A DNA stretch of 64,000 nucleotides from Clostridia bacterium (GCA_017509065.1 JAFWQM010000178.1:1-64000), one strand, 5' to 3'. Shown: positions 8,128 to 17,670, numbered from the stretch's first letter. A program made the numbers and translations. The notes: generated by a model from the sequence alone, not told the origin.

Positions 8128-8976
8128 ATGAGCATTAAAGTCACTTCAGACAGCACCTGTGACCTGTCGCCGGAGCTGATCGCCCGGTACGACGTGACGC
8201 TGACGCCGCCTTCCGTGATCAAAGACGGCGTTTCCTTCCTGGATAATGTGGACATCACGCCAGCGGATATTTACCGCCACGTGGACAGCGGCGGGGCGCT
8301 GTGCAGCACCTCGGCCGTGAACGTGGATGCTTACCGCAAGGTTTTTAAGGAACTGTCTCCCAAATACGACGCGGTCATCCACCTCACCATCGGCTCCCAG
8401 TTTTCCGCCTGCTATCAGAACGCCACCATCGCGGCGGCCAATTTCCCCAATGTGTACGTGGTGGACAGTATGAACCTGTCCACGGGCCAGGGCCATCTGG
8501 TGATCGAAGCGGCGGAGCTGGCCGGCCAGGGCTTGTCCGGGATAGAAATCTGCTCCCAGCTGAACGCGCTGCGCAGCCGGGTGCACGCCAGCTTCGTGCT
8601 GGGCCGCCTGGATTATATGCAGAAGGGCGGGCGCTGCTCCTCGGTGGTGGCGCTGGGCGGCAAGCTGCTCAGGATCAAGCCGGAAATCGCCGTGGTGGAC
8701 GGCGCGATGAAAATAGTGGATAAGTTCCGCGGCAGCTTTGACAAGTGCGTGGAAAAGTATGTCAAGGAAATCCTCAAGGATCAAAAGGATCTCCGTCTGG
8801 ATCGTATCTTTGTCACCCATTCGACGGTGGAAGACAGCGCTGTGGAAATCGCCAAAGAAACGATCAAAAAGTATTCCGACTTCAAGGACGAAAACATTTT
8901 CGTGAGCACCGCCAACTGCACCGTGGCCTGCCATTGCGGGCCCGGTACGCTCGGCGTGCTGTTCATGACCAAGTGA
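8128..8976 (+). CDS. DegV family fatty-acid-binding protein
   Basis: A 282-residue cytoplasmic protein of normal DegV length. The family binds a single fatty acid and, as FakB, presents it to the FakA kinase for phosphorylation. The N-terminal VTSDSTCDLSPEL matches the DegV nucleotide/phosphate-loop-like start, and HLTIGSQFSACYQNA and the FVLGRLDYMQKGGRCSS segment contain the conserved serine, arginine and glycine residues. The C-terminus CHCGPGTLGVLF is the family's usual end. It is monocistronic, with its own promoter and a strong terminator. No FakA kinase is in the window. Confidence 0.93.
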   Translation: MSIKVTSDSTCDLSPELIARYDVTLTPPSVIKDGVSFLDNVDITPADIYRHVDSGGALCSTSAVNVDAYRKVFKELSPKYDAVIHLTIGSQFSACYQNATIAAANFPNVYVVDSMNLSTGQGHLVIEAAELAGQGLSGIEICSQLNALRSRVHASFVLGRLDYMQKGGRCSSVVALGGKLLRIKPEIAVVDGAMKIVDKFRGSFDKCVEKYVKEILKDQKDLRLDRIFVTHSTVEDSAVEIAKETIKKYSDFKDENIFVSTANCTVACHCGPGTLGVLFMTK

Positions 8977-9016
8977 TCAGGATTGGCTGTCCCGCGGAGG
9001 CAGCCTGATTCAAAAG

Positions 9017-9056
9017 AAAACAGCGGCTGTCTCTGACGCGGGACAGCCGCTGTTTT
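9017..9056. terminator. Bidirectional terminator (degV / nucleotidyltransferase)
   Basis: A 15-bp stem aaaacagcggctgtc/gacagccgctgtttt sits between convergent genes and gives a T-run on both strands. Confidence 0.9.
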
Positions 9057-9070
9057 ATACCTTTGCCGGA

Positions 9071-9967
9071 TCATTTTTTTGCAAGATCGCTATAAAGATC
9101 TTCCTGATACTTTCCCTGCTGATAAAGCTTTTTGAAGCTCTCCACTACGGCGGCTTTGTCCTCCTTGTACGTCACGCCGAACCACTGGTCGTGCGTGGGC
9201 AGCACGGACACTTCCACGCCCCGCCTGAGCAGCCCGTCCACAATGACGGGCAGCAGGTATTCGTCTTTGAGCGGGTTGGACATTTTGGAAAGGAACTCCG
9301 GGAAACCGGCTTTCAGCACGTCCATAAAGCCCGCTGGCAGGCACCAGAAATTCATCGAAACCAGGGAATCCAGGGCAATTTCAACGCCGCCGGCCGCCGC
9401 GCCGGCCGCTGTTTTCACGATCTCCCGCGTCTCGGCGATACCGGTCAGCCTGCCGTTTTCCACAGCGCAGATACCGCGGGTCACGCCGCCGTTATCGGAC
9501 AGCGTGTTCTTCAGCACGTAGCCCACCAGGCCGTAACCGCCGCTTTTCAGGAATGCCGCGGCTTTCTTAAAGCCCTCGGTGCCGTAGTAATCGTCCGCGT
9601 TGATCACGGCGAAGGGGCCGTCAATCAGCCCGTCGCAGGATAGCACGGCGTGGCCTGTGCCCCAGGGCTTCACGCGGCCTTCGGGAAGGGGAATGGGAAT
9701 GTTGGTGATTTCCTGGAACGCGTAACCGATCTCCACACCCAGCGGCGCGGCGACGGCTTCGATCCGGTTCCCGATGCGTTCGCGGAAATCGGCCTCGATG
9801 TCGTGCCGGATGATGAAAATGATTTTGTTAAATCCCGCGGCGATGGCGTCATGAATGGAATAGTCAATGATGATGTGCCCCCGCTGATCGATAGGCTCCA
9901 ATTGTTTGACGCCGCCGCCGAAGCGCGAACCGATGCCCGCGGCGAGAATGACGAGCGTAGTGTTCAT
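9071..9967 (-). CDS. Sugar-1-phosphate nucleotidyltransferase family protein
   Basis: A 298-residue GT-A fold protein of the NTP_transferase group, which couples a sugar 1-phosphate to an NTP. The N-terminal signature LAAGIGSRFGGGVKQL carries the GxGxR...K nucleotide-binding motif, and FAVINADDYYG supplies the acidic metal site. The protein lacks a left-handed beta-helix acyltransferase tail. The exact sugar cannot be told. The start at 9967 follows gaaagga; an upstream ATG at 9988 would remove that spacing. It follows the flavodoxin gene by 24 bases, so they are probably one unit. Confidence 0.8.
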   Translation of the reverse strand: MNTTLVILAAGIGSRFGGGVKQLEPIDQRGHIIIDYSIHDAIAAGFNKIIFIIRHDIEADFRERIGNRIEAVAAPLGVEIGYAFQEITNIPIPLPEGRVKPWGTGHAVLSCDGLIDGPFAVINADDYYGTEGFKKAAAFLKSGGYGLVGYVLKNTLSDNGGVTRGICAVENGRLTGIAETREIVKTAAGAAAGGVEIALDSLVSMNFWCLPAGFMDVLKAGFPEFLSKMSNPLKDEYLLPVIVDGLLRRGVEVSVLPTHDQWFGVTYKEDKAAVVESFKKLYQQGKYQEDLYSDLAKK

Positions 9968-9991
9968 GGTTCGATTCCTTTCTGCCATGCT

Positions 9992-10426
9992 TTATTTCAA
10001 TCCGTTGTAAAACGCCAGGAACCCGTCGATTTCTTCCCTGGTGGGGTGGCCTTTGCTCGTGCCGCCCACCAGCTTGAAGGGCCCGTAGGTATTGAACCCC
10101 TGGCAGATGTATGAGCCGAGCAGGATGGCATGCTTCTTTTCGCAGGCGTGGGTAATGCCGACAAAATGATTTTTCAGCTTCATCGCCGCGGTCGCGGCAA
10201 AGAACACGGGCTTTCTTTCCGGCAGGTACTTCGCCGCGAAGTCCATCACATGTCTTGCGAACGCTCCGGCGTAAATGCCGGACGCGAACCCGACGCGGTC
10301 AAACACAGTCAGATCAGTGGTGGAAGGATTCTCGGCGTCGATCAGAACCACGTCCCCGGGAAGTGCGTCCAAAAGTTTTTTTGTATTCCCATGATGTTTG
10401 GAATAGTATACAATCGCCGTTTTCAT
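9992..10426 (-). CDS. Flavodoxin family protein
   Basis: A 144-residue FMN-binding fold. The start MKTAIVYYSKHHGNTKKL is the flavodoxin phosphate-binding loop (S/T-x-x-G-N-T), and the beta strands FDRVGFASGIYAG and KPVFFAATAAM follow the alternate alpha/beta plan. It is shorter than classic long-chain flavodoxins and resembles stand-alone flavodoxin-domain proteins involved in electron transfer. Its partner is unknown. A clear promoter lies upstream. Confidence 0.85.
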   Translation of the reverse strand: MKTAIVYYSKHHGNTKKLLDALPGDVVLIDAENPSTTDLTVFDRVGFASGIYAGAFARHVMDFAAKYLPERKPVFFAATAAMKLKNHFVGITHACEKKHAILLGSYICQGFNTYGPFKLVGGTSKGHPTREEIDGFLAFYNGLK

Positions 10427-10464
10427 TGTTCAATCCATCTCCACGTCATCGTTCGTTTAATACT

Positions 10465-10493
10465 ATTATATCAAAAAAAGGGTGCTTGTTCAA
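10465..10493 (-). promoter_or_regulatory. Promoter of the flavodoxin gene
   Basis: Read on the minus strand: TTGAAC (10488-10493), 17 bases, TATAAT (10465-10470), about 38 bases before the start at 10426. Confidence 0.7.
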
Positions 10494-10553
10494 CACAAAA
10501 AATGTACGAAATTCAGGTTTTTGTCTGTTGACAGCTCAGCGAAACAAGCCTGC

Positions 10554-10586
10554 AAAAAAGGGAGCCGATGCAAAGCATCGGCTCCC
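10554..10586 (-). terminator. Terminator of the ABC transporter operon
   Basis: On the minus strand a 12-bp stem gggagccgatgc/gcatcggctccc with a TTT loop (10560-10586) is followed by ttttttgc, 32 bases past the solute-binding protein stop codon. Confidence 0.92.
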
Positions 10587-10618
10587 TCTCAGTGGTGATT
10601 TACGGAAACTGCACCGGA

Positions 10619-12118
10619 TTACTGGGCAGCTTTCCAGGCGTCATACTGGGCCTGCACTTCGGCGATGATGTCGGCCATGCCGGCGTCAGCCAGAGCAGCC
10701 TTCAGCGCAGCCAGACCCTGGGAAGGATCGTCAGGATCAACCTGGCCGCACATCATGGGCTGAGCGTATTCCTTGATGACAGCGTCAACAGCCGCGATCT
10801 GGTCGGCCACGTTGTCCTTCACGAAGCGGAAGCCCAGGGAGGCGGTGGCGATCGCGTCGTCAGCGTAGGACTGCAGCAGTTCGTTCTTGGCGGGATCTTC
10901 GCTGGTCAGCACGTACTGCAGCTTGGTGTTGCCCACGGTCCAGGCGCCGCCGTGCACGCCGTACCAGTTCTGGTCGGTCAGCTCAACCTGCTGGTCGTTG
11001 ACCTTGGTGTAGTTCTGGCCTTCGGCGCCGAACAGCATCAGGTTGACCAGGGTGGCGTCAGAGTGCATGAGGTTCAGGTACTGCATGGCCTTTTCGGGGG
11101 CGTCGCAGGTGAAGGGGATACCGAACATGGAGCCGCCGGCGTGAGTGGTCACGACGTACTTGGGCTGCATGGTGATTTCCACGCACTCGAATTCGGCGGT
11201 GGCGTTGGCTGCGTACATTTCAGCGGCCTTAATGCCGTTGCCCTTCAGGGGCTGGCAGAAGACCAGGAAGTCGCCGCGGCCGAAGGTGCCGTTGTAGTCG
11301 AAGCTGGTCAGAGCGGCGTCGGGGCTGATGTAGCCCTTGGTGCCAAAGTCATACATCAGGCGGATATGCTCTTCCTGTTCGGGAGTTTCAAAGATGGAGT
11401 AGATGGTCTCGTCGAATTCCCCGTTCTCCTGCTTGGCCATCTTCATGGCGATGGAGTTGGTGTCCATACCGCACCAATCGGGGCACCAGGGCTCGTCGAC
11501 CCAGCGGCCGCCCTGACCGTCCATCAGGTAGGGATACTTGTCGGGATGGAGTTCCTTGTACTTTGCCAGCCAGGGCTCCAGATCCGCGGTGGTCTTGATG
11601 GAGGGATCATCGGCAACCACGTCCCAGCCGATTTCGGCGGCAGCGGTCTTGTTCACGATGAAGCCGCAGGGCACGCACAGTTCCTTGTTGGTGGGGATGC
11701 CGTACAGCACGTTGTTCACCTTGACGCCGTCCAGGAAGGTCTGGGGCAAAGTTTCCTTAATGCCCTGGCCATATTCTTCCAGCAGGTCGTCCAGGGGCAG
11801 CAGCAGGCCGCCGGCCACTTCGATGCCGTAGCCTTCCCAGTCAGCGGTGAAGATCAGGTCCATCTTCTCGCCGGACTGCAGGGCGTTGATGGCCTTGTCG
11901 TTCCAGTCGCCCCAGCCGATGATGTGATAGGATACCTTCGCGCCGATGAGGGGCTCGATGTAAGCGTTCACAGCCGCTTCAACACCGGCACGGACGGCTT
12001 CGTTGTCGCCGTTGCCAACCCAGTAGATATCCAGGGTGTAGGGTTCTTCCGCCATAGCGACGGACGCCAGCGACAGCACCATGACAAGCGCCAGCAGCAG
12101 GGATACCAGTTTACGCAT
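10619..12118 (-). CDS. ABC transporter extracellular solute-binding protein
   Basis: A 499-residue exported binding protein for an oligosaccharide importer. Residues 1-23 are a signal peptide (MRKLVSLLLALVMVLSLASV, then AMAEE). There is no lipobox cysteine, so it is predicted to be released or held non-covalently rather than lipid-anchored, which is unusual for a Gram-positive binding protein. The rest matches LipO/LplA-type proteins: NKELCVPCGFIVNKTAAAEIGWD and PFTCDAPEKAMQYLNLMHSD are characteristic. It is the third gene after two permease genes. The ligand is unknown; the nearby GH94 enzyme suggests a beta-linked oligosaccharide. Confidence 0.9.
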   Translation of the reverse strand: MRKLVSLLLALVMVLSLASVAMAEEPYTLDIYWVGNGDNEAVRAGVEAAVNAYIEPLIGAKVSYHIIGWGDWNDKAINALQSGEKMDLIFTADWEGYGIEVAGGLLLPLDDLLEEYGQGIKETLPQTFLDGVKVNNVLYGIPTNKELCVPCGFIVNKTAAAEIGWDVVADDPSIKTTADLEPWLAKYKELHPDKYPYLMDGQGGRWVDEPWCPDWCGMDTNSIAMKMAKQENGEFDETIYSIFETPEQEEHIRLMYDFGTKGYISPDAALTSFDYNGTFGRGDFLVFCQPLKGNGIKAAEMYAANATAEFECVEITMQPKYVVTTHAGGSMFGIPFTCDAPEKAMQYLNLMHSDATLVNLMLFGAEGQNYTKVNDQQVELTDQNWYGVHGGAWTVGNTKLQYVLTSEDPAKNELLQSYADDAIATASLGFRFVKDNVADQIAAVDAVIKEYAQPMMCGQVDPDDPSQGLAALKAALADAGMADIIAEVQAQYDAWKAAQ

Positions 12119-12293
12119 TTGTTTTTCCTCCTTATAATATATATTTCCAGGGCCGCGTACGCCCTTGAAATCGTTTGGAAGTTTATAGTTTATAGTTTTA
12201 AGTTCTAAGAAGAGGGAACCGCGTCATTTGGCGCATCCTATTCAGATTGGAATTAATAACTTCGAACTTGAAACTAATAGCTATGAACTTCTC

Positions 12294-13241
12294 TTACCCT
12301 TTCACCGCGCCGACGGTCAGGCCCTTGACGAAATAGCGCTGGAAGAAGGGATAGGCCATGATGATGGGGCCCACCGTGACCACGGCCATGGCCATACGGA
12401 AGGTTTCGGCGGGCAGGTTGCTTATGTTCACGCCGCCCATGCGCGAGGCGTTTTCCTTGAGGAAACGCAGGTTGTTCATGGTCTGGTAAATGGTATACTG
12501 CAGGTTGTAGAACTGCGCTTTATCGTTCAGCAGCAGGCAGTTGCGGAAGTCGTTCCAGATGCCGATGGCGCTGAACAGGGCTACGGTCGCAAAGCCGGGG
12601 ATGGCCAGCGGGCACACAATCTGCAGCAGCGTGCGCCATTCGCCGCTGCCGTCGATACGGGCCGATTCGATGATGGCTTCCGGCACGGAGGACTGGTAGA
12701 ACGTGCGCATGATGATGACCCAGTAAGCGGAGAAGCTCATGGGCAGGAACAGCGCCCAGACCGTGTCCTTCAGGCCCAGCACGCTGCGGCACATGTTGTA
12801 GTAGCTCACCATGCCGCCGCTGAACAGCATGGTAAAGAAACTGAAGAAGGTGAAGAATTTCTTGTACTTGAAGTCCGGCCGGCTCAGCGCGTAGGCGTAC
12901 AAGCCCACCGTGATCACGGACAGGACAGTGCCCGCTACGGTGGCGATCAGCGTATTTTTGTATGCGGTCAGGATCACGGAACCGTCGCGGAACAGATACG
13001 TATAGGCGTTTACGGAAAATTCAAGCGGCCAGAGCCGATAGCCGTAGGTAGTCAGCGCCACTTCGCTGGTGATGGAGGAAACGATGATGATCCACAGCGG
13101 GAACATGGTCAGCACACAGCCGATAATCAGCACGATATTGAAAGCAAGGTTGGCGCCTCTGGAAATCTGGTTGCGGGCCGCGCTGTGCTTTGCCGCTTCC
13201 TTTTCCGCTTTCAGCAGTTTTTTCGCATCAACGGTGGTCAT
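12294..13241 (-). CDS. Carbohydrate ABC transporter permease (YtcP-like)
   Basis: A 315-residue inner-membrane permease with six predicted membrane helices, of the MalG/YtcP type. The cytoplasmic N-terminus (about 30 residues) precedes TM1 (ANLAFNIVLIIGCVLTMFPL). The ATPase-contact EAA loop is visible as VPEAIIESARIDGSGEWRTL. The C-terminus FFQRYFVKGLTVGAVKG is the usual end for this family. It lies 19 bases behind the partner permease and ahead of the binding protein. No ATPase gene is present, as expected for systems that share a common MsmX-type ATPase. Confidence 0.94.
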   Translation of the reverse strand: MTTVDAKKLLKAEKEAAKHSAARNQISRGANLAFNIVLIIGCVLTMFPLWIIIVSSITSEVALTTYGYRLWPLEFSVNAYTYLFRDGSVILTAYKNTLIATVAGTVLSVITVGLYAYALSRPDFKYKKFFTFFSFFTMLFSGGMVSYYNMCRSVLGLKDTVWALFLPMSFSAYWVIIMRTFYQSSVPEAIIESARIDGSGEWRTLLQIVCPLAIPGFATVALFSAIGIWNDFRNCLLLNDKAQFYNLQYTIYQTMNNLRFLKENASRMGGVNISNLPAETFRMAMAVVTVGPIIMAYPFFQRYFVKGLTVGAVKG

Positions 13242-13260
13242 GCTTCTCTTCCTCCTTTCA

Positions 13261-14250
13261 TCAGAACAGCGCCATTTCGGGCTGGTTCCTGCGCACGATT
13301 CTGTTGGTGACCAGGATCAGAACGAAGCCGACCACGCTCTGGAAGAACGCGCCGGCGCCTGCATAGCCGAAGGAGTTGCGCAGGTTGCCTTTTTTCAGCA
13401 TGTCGTAAACGTATACGTCGATAGTGGAAGTCACCTGCCGCAGCGTGCCGGAGCCGTTGGGCAGGGAATAGAACATATCAAAGTCGCCGTTGAAAATGCG
13501 GCCGACGGCCAGAATCTGCAGCATCACGATGACGGGCATCAGCTGCGGCAGGGTGATGTACTTGAACTGCTGCCATTTGGTGGCGCCGTCGATGGCGCCC
13601 GCCTCGTAAAGCTGTTCGTCAAAGCCCGTCAGAGTGGCCAGATAGATGATGGAGCCCTGGCCGGTGTACTTCCAGATATTGGCAAACAGGAAAATCCACG
13701 GCCAGTACTGCTTCTGGGAATAGAATTTCACGGCGTCGCCGCCCATGGCGGTAATGACCTGGTTGAAGAAGCCGGAAGGAGAGATCATGGCGTACAGGGC
13801 GTACATGACGACGATCCAGCTGACAAAATACGGCATGAACATGATGGTGTGGTATACCTTGGCGGTTTTGCGGTTGCGCATTTCATTGATGACCACCGCC
13901 AGGCCCACCTGCAACACCACGCCCACCACCATGAACAGCAGGTTGTAGCCCACCGTGTTGCGGATGAGCATGGGGGCGTCCTTGAGCAGATAGGTGAAAT
14001 TGTTCAGCCCGTTCCATTCGGAATTGAACATGCTGTAGAGGAACACGTTCTGAATCAGCGCGCCGGCCGGCGGCTTCTGGGCCTGGTAAAACTTGAATGC
14101 CAGGATCACGCCGGGCATGGGCAGATAGGCAAACGCGAGCAGAAAAAGCGACCCGGGAATGACCATCATCAGATAGGCCAATTGCCGCTTGGTGGAGCTG
14201 ACCGACGAAGGCCTGCGCTTGACCTGCCTTCTCATCTCGTCCGTACTCAT
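13261..14250 (-). CDS. Carbohydrate ABC transporter permease (LplB-like)
   Basis: A 329-residue inner-membrane permease of the MalF/LplB type. About 35 basic N-terminal residues precede TM1 (QLAYLMMVIPGSLFLLAFAY). The EAA loop reads EQLYEAGAIDGATKWQQF. The last helix is followed by the short tail IVRRNQPEMALF, typical of LplB. The start at 14250 is chosen for the aaaggcgggg ribosome site; a longer reading from 14355 would run into the promoter. It is the first gene of the importer operon. Confidence 0.94.
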   Translation of the reverse strand: MSTDEMRRQVKRRPSSVSSTKRQLAYLMMVIPGSLFLLAFAYLPMPGVILAFKFYQAQKPPAGALIQNVFLYSMFNSEWNGLNNFTYLLKDAPMLIRNTVGYNLLFMVVGVVLQVGLAVVINEMRNRKTAKVYHTIMFMPYFVSWIVVMYALYAMISPSGFFNQVITAMGGDAVKFYSQKQYWPWIFLFANIWKYTGQGSIIYLATLTGFDEQLYEAGAIDGATKWQQFKYITLPQLMPVIVMLQILAVGRIFNGDFDMFYSLPNGSGTLRQVTSTIDVYVYDMLKKGNLRNSFGYAGAGAFFQSVVGFVLILVTNRIVRRNQPEMALF

Positions 14251-14382
14251 AAAGGACCCCGCCTTTCTAAAAAGTATGGTGAACCGCCCCGCCGCCTGCG
14301 GACGGAGGATGCCGGTTTTTGATGCGCAAAAAAGGAAACGCTGGGAAGCGCGCAAAAAGACATCCTTTTTTTTTACCGGATT

Positions 14383-14411
14383 ATTTTATCACAGGTTCAT
14401 TGTTTGCGCAA
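14383..14411 (-). promoter_or_regulatory. Promoter of the ABC importer operon
   Basis: On the minus strand: TTGCGC (14406-14411), 17 bases, TAAAAT (14383-14388). The -10 lies about 130 bases ahead of the permease start. Confidence 0.55.
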
Positions 14412-14521
14412 GGGCATTTTTTCAATAAATTCCAGTATATTCCTAAAGTGAATTCCAGTGCGTAATTTATCTTGGGAATTTGCTGTCAGCGCCTGTTAAA
14501 CCAGCAGCTCCCATATTTAGC

Positions 14522-14550
14522 TTGAAAAGCAGCCCTTGCTATGATATACT
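14522..14550 (+). promoter_or_regulatory. Promoter of the YcxB-like membrane protein gene
   Basis: TTGAAA (14522-14527), 17 bases, TATACT (14545-14550), 47 bases before the start at 14598. It diverges from the importer promoter. Confidence 0.65.
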
Positions 14551-14597
14551 GCTTTTGAAAGAAGCCGCCGCGCAGAATAGTGAAAAGAGGGGCCGCC

Positions 14598-15125
14598 ATG
14601 GTGTTTGAAAACCACGAATATCCCCAGCGTGTCACGCTCGATGCCGATGGGTTTTACCGCTGGAAAACGGAAATGGACGACAGCCGCAAGCTGGAGCAGT
14701 TCAAAAACATGGTGACGATCTGCTTGATTGTGTCGCTGGTGATCTATGCCGTTATGGCGCTGGTGAGCATGAACAGCACTTTTTTCAAAGACATCATGCT
14801 CAGCGGGCTCGGCTTGATCGCGGGCATGGTGGGGCTGCCCGCGCTGCTGTGGTGGCTGCTGGAAATCAAGCTGCAGGGCAAAACCTATCAAAAGTTTGAA
14901 ATGAACGGCGAGTATGTGAAGCACGTCGGTGTTTCCGGTAAGGACACCCATTACGCTGACTTCAAAGCCATCCGAAAGATCCAGATCAAGAGGCGGATCA
15001 ACATGATTTGGGTCAGGGGCCTGTTCGGCGGCGTGCAGGTGTTCGTGCCGCCGGAGGATTTCAGGTTCGTGCTGGAGTATATCCATGAAAAAGCGAACGA
15101 CAAGGCCCAGGTGGAGTATCTGTGA
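14598..15125 (+). CDS. Two-TM membrane protein with YcxB-like layout
   Basis: A 175-residue protein I do not recognise with certainty. About 45 polar N-terminal residues are followed by two close membrane helices at about 46-64 and 74-93, then a cytoplasmic 75-residue beta-rich domain (KTYQKFEMNGEYVKHVG...FVPPEDFRFVLEYI). The plan, two helices then a PH-like domain ending in a 'VPxxxF' strand, is that of YcxB-like proteins of unknown role. The ATG at 14598 has agagggg upstream. Its 3' end lies 98 bases before the GH94 gene. Confidence 0.55.
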   Translation: MVFENHEYPQRVTLDADGFYRWKTEMDDSRKLEQFKNMVTICLIVSLVIYAVMALVSMNSTFFKDIMLSGLGLIAGMVGLPALLWWLLEIKLQGKTYQKFEMNGEYVKHVGVSGKDTHYADFKAIRKIQIKRRINMIWVRGLFGGVQVFVPPEDFRFVLEYIHEKANDKAQVEYL

Positions 15126-15223
15126 TCCCATGGAAAGATTTTCTTCCTGATCAGACAGGATAATGGCTTTCCCCGGCGAATACAGTTTTCGGCAAGGATG
15201 AAATCACAAAGGAGGAATCCCCC

Positions 15224-17620
15224 ATGCAATACGGTTTTTTCGATAACGCGAAGCGCGAATACGTGATCACCGATCCGCGCACGCCCATGCCCTGGGCCAA
15301 CTATCTGGGCAGTCCCGAATACGGCGCGATTGTGACCCAGAACGCGGGCGGCTACAGCTTCGTTAAGTCCGGCGCAGCAGGCCGCATCCTGCGCTATATG
15401 TTCAACCAGTTCGACGAACCGGGACGGTATATTTACCTGCGGGACGAACAGAGCGGCGATTTCTGGTCCGCCTCCTGGCGGCCCGTGGAAAAAGACCTGA
15501 AAGAATTTGACACCGTCACCCGCCACGGTACCAGCTATACCGAAATTGAAAGCGAGTATAACGGTATCGCTTCCAAGGCGCTGTATTACGTGCCGCTGGA
15601 CGCGACGCACGAGGTATGGCGGCTGACCGTCACGAACACCGGCGACGCGCCGCGGAAGCTGGGGGTCTTCGGTTACTGCGAATTCACCACCGAGAGCTTT
15701 TATACCCAGGACCTGGTGAACATGCAGTACACCCAGTTCATCACCGTGACCGAGTTTCACAAAGACCATATCTTAGAGCGCATCAACCAGTTCTGCAACG
15801 TGCGGCCCGACGGCAGCAACGGGCAGGAACGGTTCTTCGGCCTGGCCGGCGCTCCGGTGGAAAGCTACACCGGGCGGCGCGAGCGGTTCCTGGGCGTGAG
15901 CCGGTTCTGTTCTCCCAAAGGCGTGGTGGACGGAAAACTGGACGACAGCCTGAACTTCAACGGCAACCCCTGCGGCGCGCTGCATACAGTCATCGAATTG
16001 CAGCCCGGCGAAAGCCGCAGCGTGGCGTTCATCCTGGGCCAGAAAACCGAAGCGGAAGCCGAACAGCTGATGAAGCGGTATAAGGACACCGCCTATGTGG
16101 TGGACGCCGAGCTGCGCACCCTGATCGACTACTGGCACGGCAAGCTGCGCAACCTCACCATCCATACCCCGGACGACAACCTGAACACCATGGTGAACAC
16201 CTGGAACGCCTTCCAGTGCTTCACCACCTTTGTCTGGAGCCGCGCGGCCAGCCTGATCTACTGCGGCGAGCGCAACGGCTACGGCTACCGCGACACCGTG
16301 CAGGACATCCAGGGCATCATCCATCTTGATCCCGAAATGGCGAAAGAACGCATCCGGTTCATGCTTTCCGCCCAGGTGCACCACGGCGCGGGCCTGCCGC
16401 TGGTGAAGTATTCCCACAACCCCGGCCATGAGGACACCCCCGAGCAGGACAGTTATGTGAAATCCACCGGACACCCCGCCTACCGCGCGGACGACGCCAT
16501 GTGGCTGTTCCCCACAGTGTATAAGTACATCGCCGAAACCGGGGACAAGGACTTCCTGAACGAGGTCATTCCCTTCGCGGATTATGACGAGGGCACGGTC
16601 ATCGAGCATTTGAAGCGCGCCATTGACTTTACTATGCACCATCTGGGCGCACACGGCATGCCCGCCGGCCTGCACGCGGACTGGAACGACTGCCTGAAAT
16701 TGGGCGCGCAGGGTGAGAGCAGCTTCGTGGCCTTCCAGTTCTATATGGCGCTGCGCCAGCTGGACGAGCTGCTTCCCGACACGGAAGAACACAAGAAATA
16801 TAAGGCTTGGCTGAAAGAAACCCGTGAAAAACAATTGGCCCTCATCAACGAACACTTCTGGGAGGACGACCGTTTCCGCCGCGGCTATACCCAGGACGGC
16901 GCGGTAATCGGCTCCAAGCACGATCCCGAGGCCGCCATGTGGCTGAACCCCCAGTCCTGGTGCGTCATTTCCGAAGCCGCCACGAAAGAGCAGGCTGAAA
17001 AGAGCCTGGAAACCACCTATCAGCTTCTGAATACTCCCAATGGCCTGGAGCTGATGACGCCCTGCTACAGGAAACACTACTTTGACGGCGCGGCGATGAA
17101 GCTGTTCAACCCCACCACCAAGGAAAACGGCGGCATCTTCTGCCAGGCCCAGGGCTGGATCATCCTGGCTGAAGCCTTGATGGGCCACGGCGACCGGGCG
17201 TTTGAATACTTCAAGGAAAGCTGCCCCGCCGCCTACAACGACCGGGCCGAGATCCGCGAGGTCGAGCCCTACGTGCATTCCCAGTTCATCGAGGGCCACG
17301 AAACGCCCCAGCCGGGCCGTGCGCACGTGCACTGGCTCACCGGTACCGCCTCCACCGTCATGGTGGGCATGGTAGAAGGCATCCTGGGCCTGCGGCCTAC
17401 GCCGGACGGCCTGCGCATCAAGCCCGCCATTCCCGCAGCATGGGACGGCTTTACCATAGAAAAGACGTTCCGCGGCAAGCGGCTGCATATCAAGGTGGAT
17501 AACGCGGCGCACCGCCAGGGCGGCGACAGCAAAACCCTGCTGAACGGAAAGGAAATCCCCGGCGGCCTGCTCACCGACGACATGCTCAAGGACGGCGACC
17601 AGATCACCGTGGTCATGTAA
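15224..17620 (+). CDS. GH94 disaccharide phosphorylase
   Basis: A 798-residue cytoplasmic glycoside phosphorylase, close in length and layout to cellobiose and N,N'-diacetylchitobiose phosphorylases: an N-terminal beta-sandwich (GYFDN-like start, REYVITDPRTPMPWANYLGS), a linker, an (alpha/alpha)6 barrel and a C-terminal jelly roll. The general acid is Asp489 in HADWNDCLK, at nearly the position known in the family. It splits a beta-linked disaccharide with phosphate, giving a sugar 1-phosphate and saving one ATP. The substrate cannot be fixed by reading. A role downstream of the neighbouring importer is likely. Ribosome site: aaaggagg. Confidence 0.92.
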   Translation: MQYGFFDNAKREYVITDPRTPMPWANYLGSPEYGAIVTQNAGGYSFVKSGAAGRILRYMFNQFDEPGRYIYLRDEQSGDFWSASWRPVEKDLKEFDTVTRHGTSYTEIESEYNGIASKALYYVPLDATHEVWRLTVTNTGDAPRKLGVFGYCEFTTESFYTQDLVNMQYTQFITVTEFHKDHILERINQFCNVRPDGSNGQERFFGLAGAPVESYTGRRERFLGVSRFCSPKGVVDGKLDDSLNFNGNPCGALHTVIELQPGESRSVAFILGQKTEAEAEQLMKRYKDTAYVVDAELRTLIDYWHGKLRNLTIHTPDDNLNTMVNTWNAFQCFTTFVWSRAASLIYCGERNGYGYRDTVQDIQGIIHLDPEMAKERIRFMLSAQVHHGAGLPLVKYSHNPGHEDTPEQDSYVKSTGHPAYRADDAMWLFPTVYKYIAETGDKDFLNEVIPFADYDEGTVIEHLKRAIDFTMHHLGAHGMPAGLHADWNDCLKLGAQGESSFVAFQFYMALRQLDELLPDTEEHKKYKAWLKETREKQLALINEHFWEDDRFRRGYTQDGAVIGSKHDPEAAMWLNPQSWCVISEAATKEQAEKSLETTYQLLNTPNGLELMTPCYRKHYFDGAAMKLFNPTTKENGGIFCQAQGWIILAEALMGHGDRAFEYFKESCPAAYNDRAEIREVEPYVHSQFIEGHETPQPGRAHVHWLTGTASTVMVGMVEGILGLRPTPDGLRIKPAIPAAWDGFTIEKTFRGKRLHIKVDNAAHRQGGDSKTLLNGKEIPGGLLTDDMLKDGDQITVVM

Positions 17621-17629
17621 TATAAAGAA

Positions 17630-17670
17630 AAAACCGGCTGCCGGAAGGAGCGCTTCCGGCAGCCGGTTTT
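17630..17670. terminator. Bidirectional terminator (GH94 / acyltransferase)
   Basis: An 18-bp perfect stem aaaaccggctgccggaag/cttccggcagccggtttt lies between convergent genes. It abuts the acyltransferase stop codon. Confidence 0.92.
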
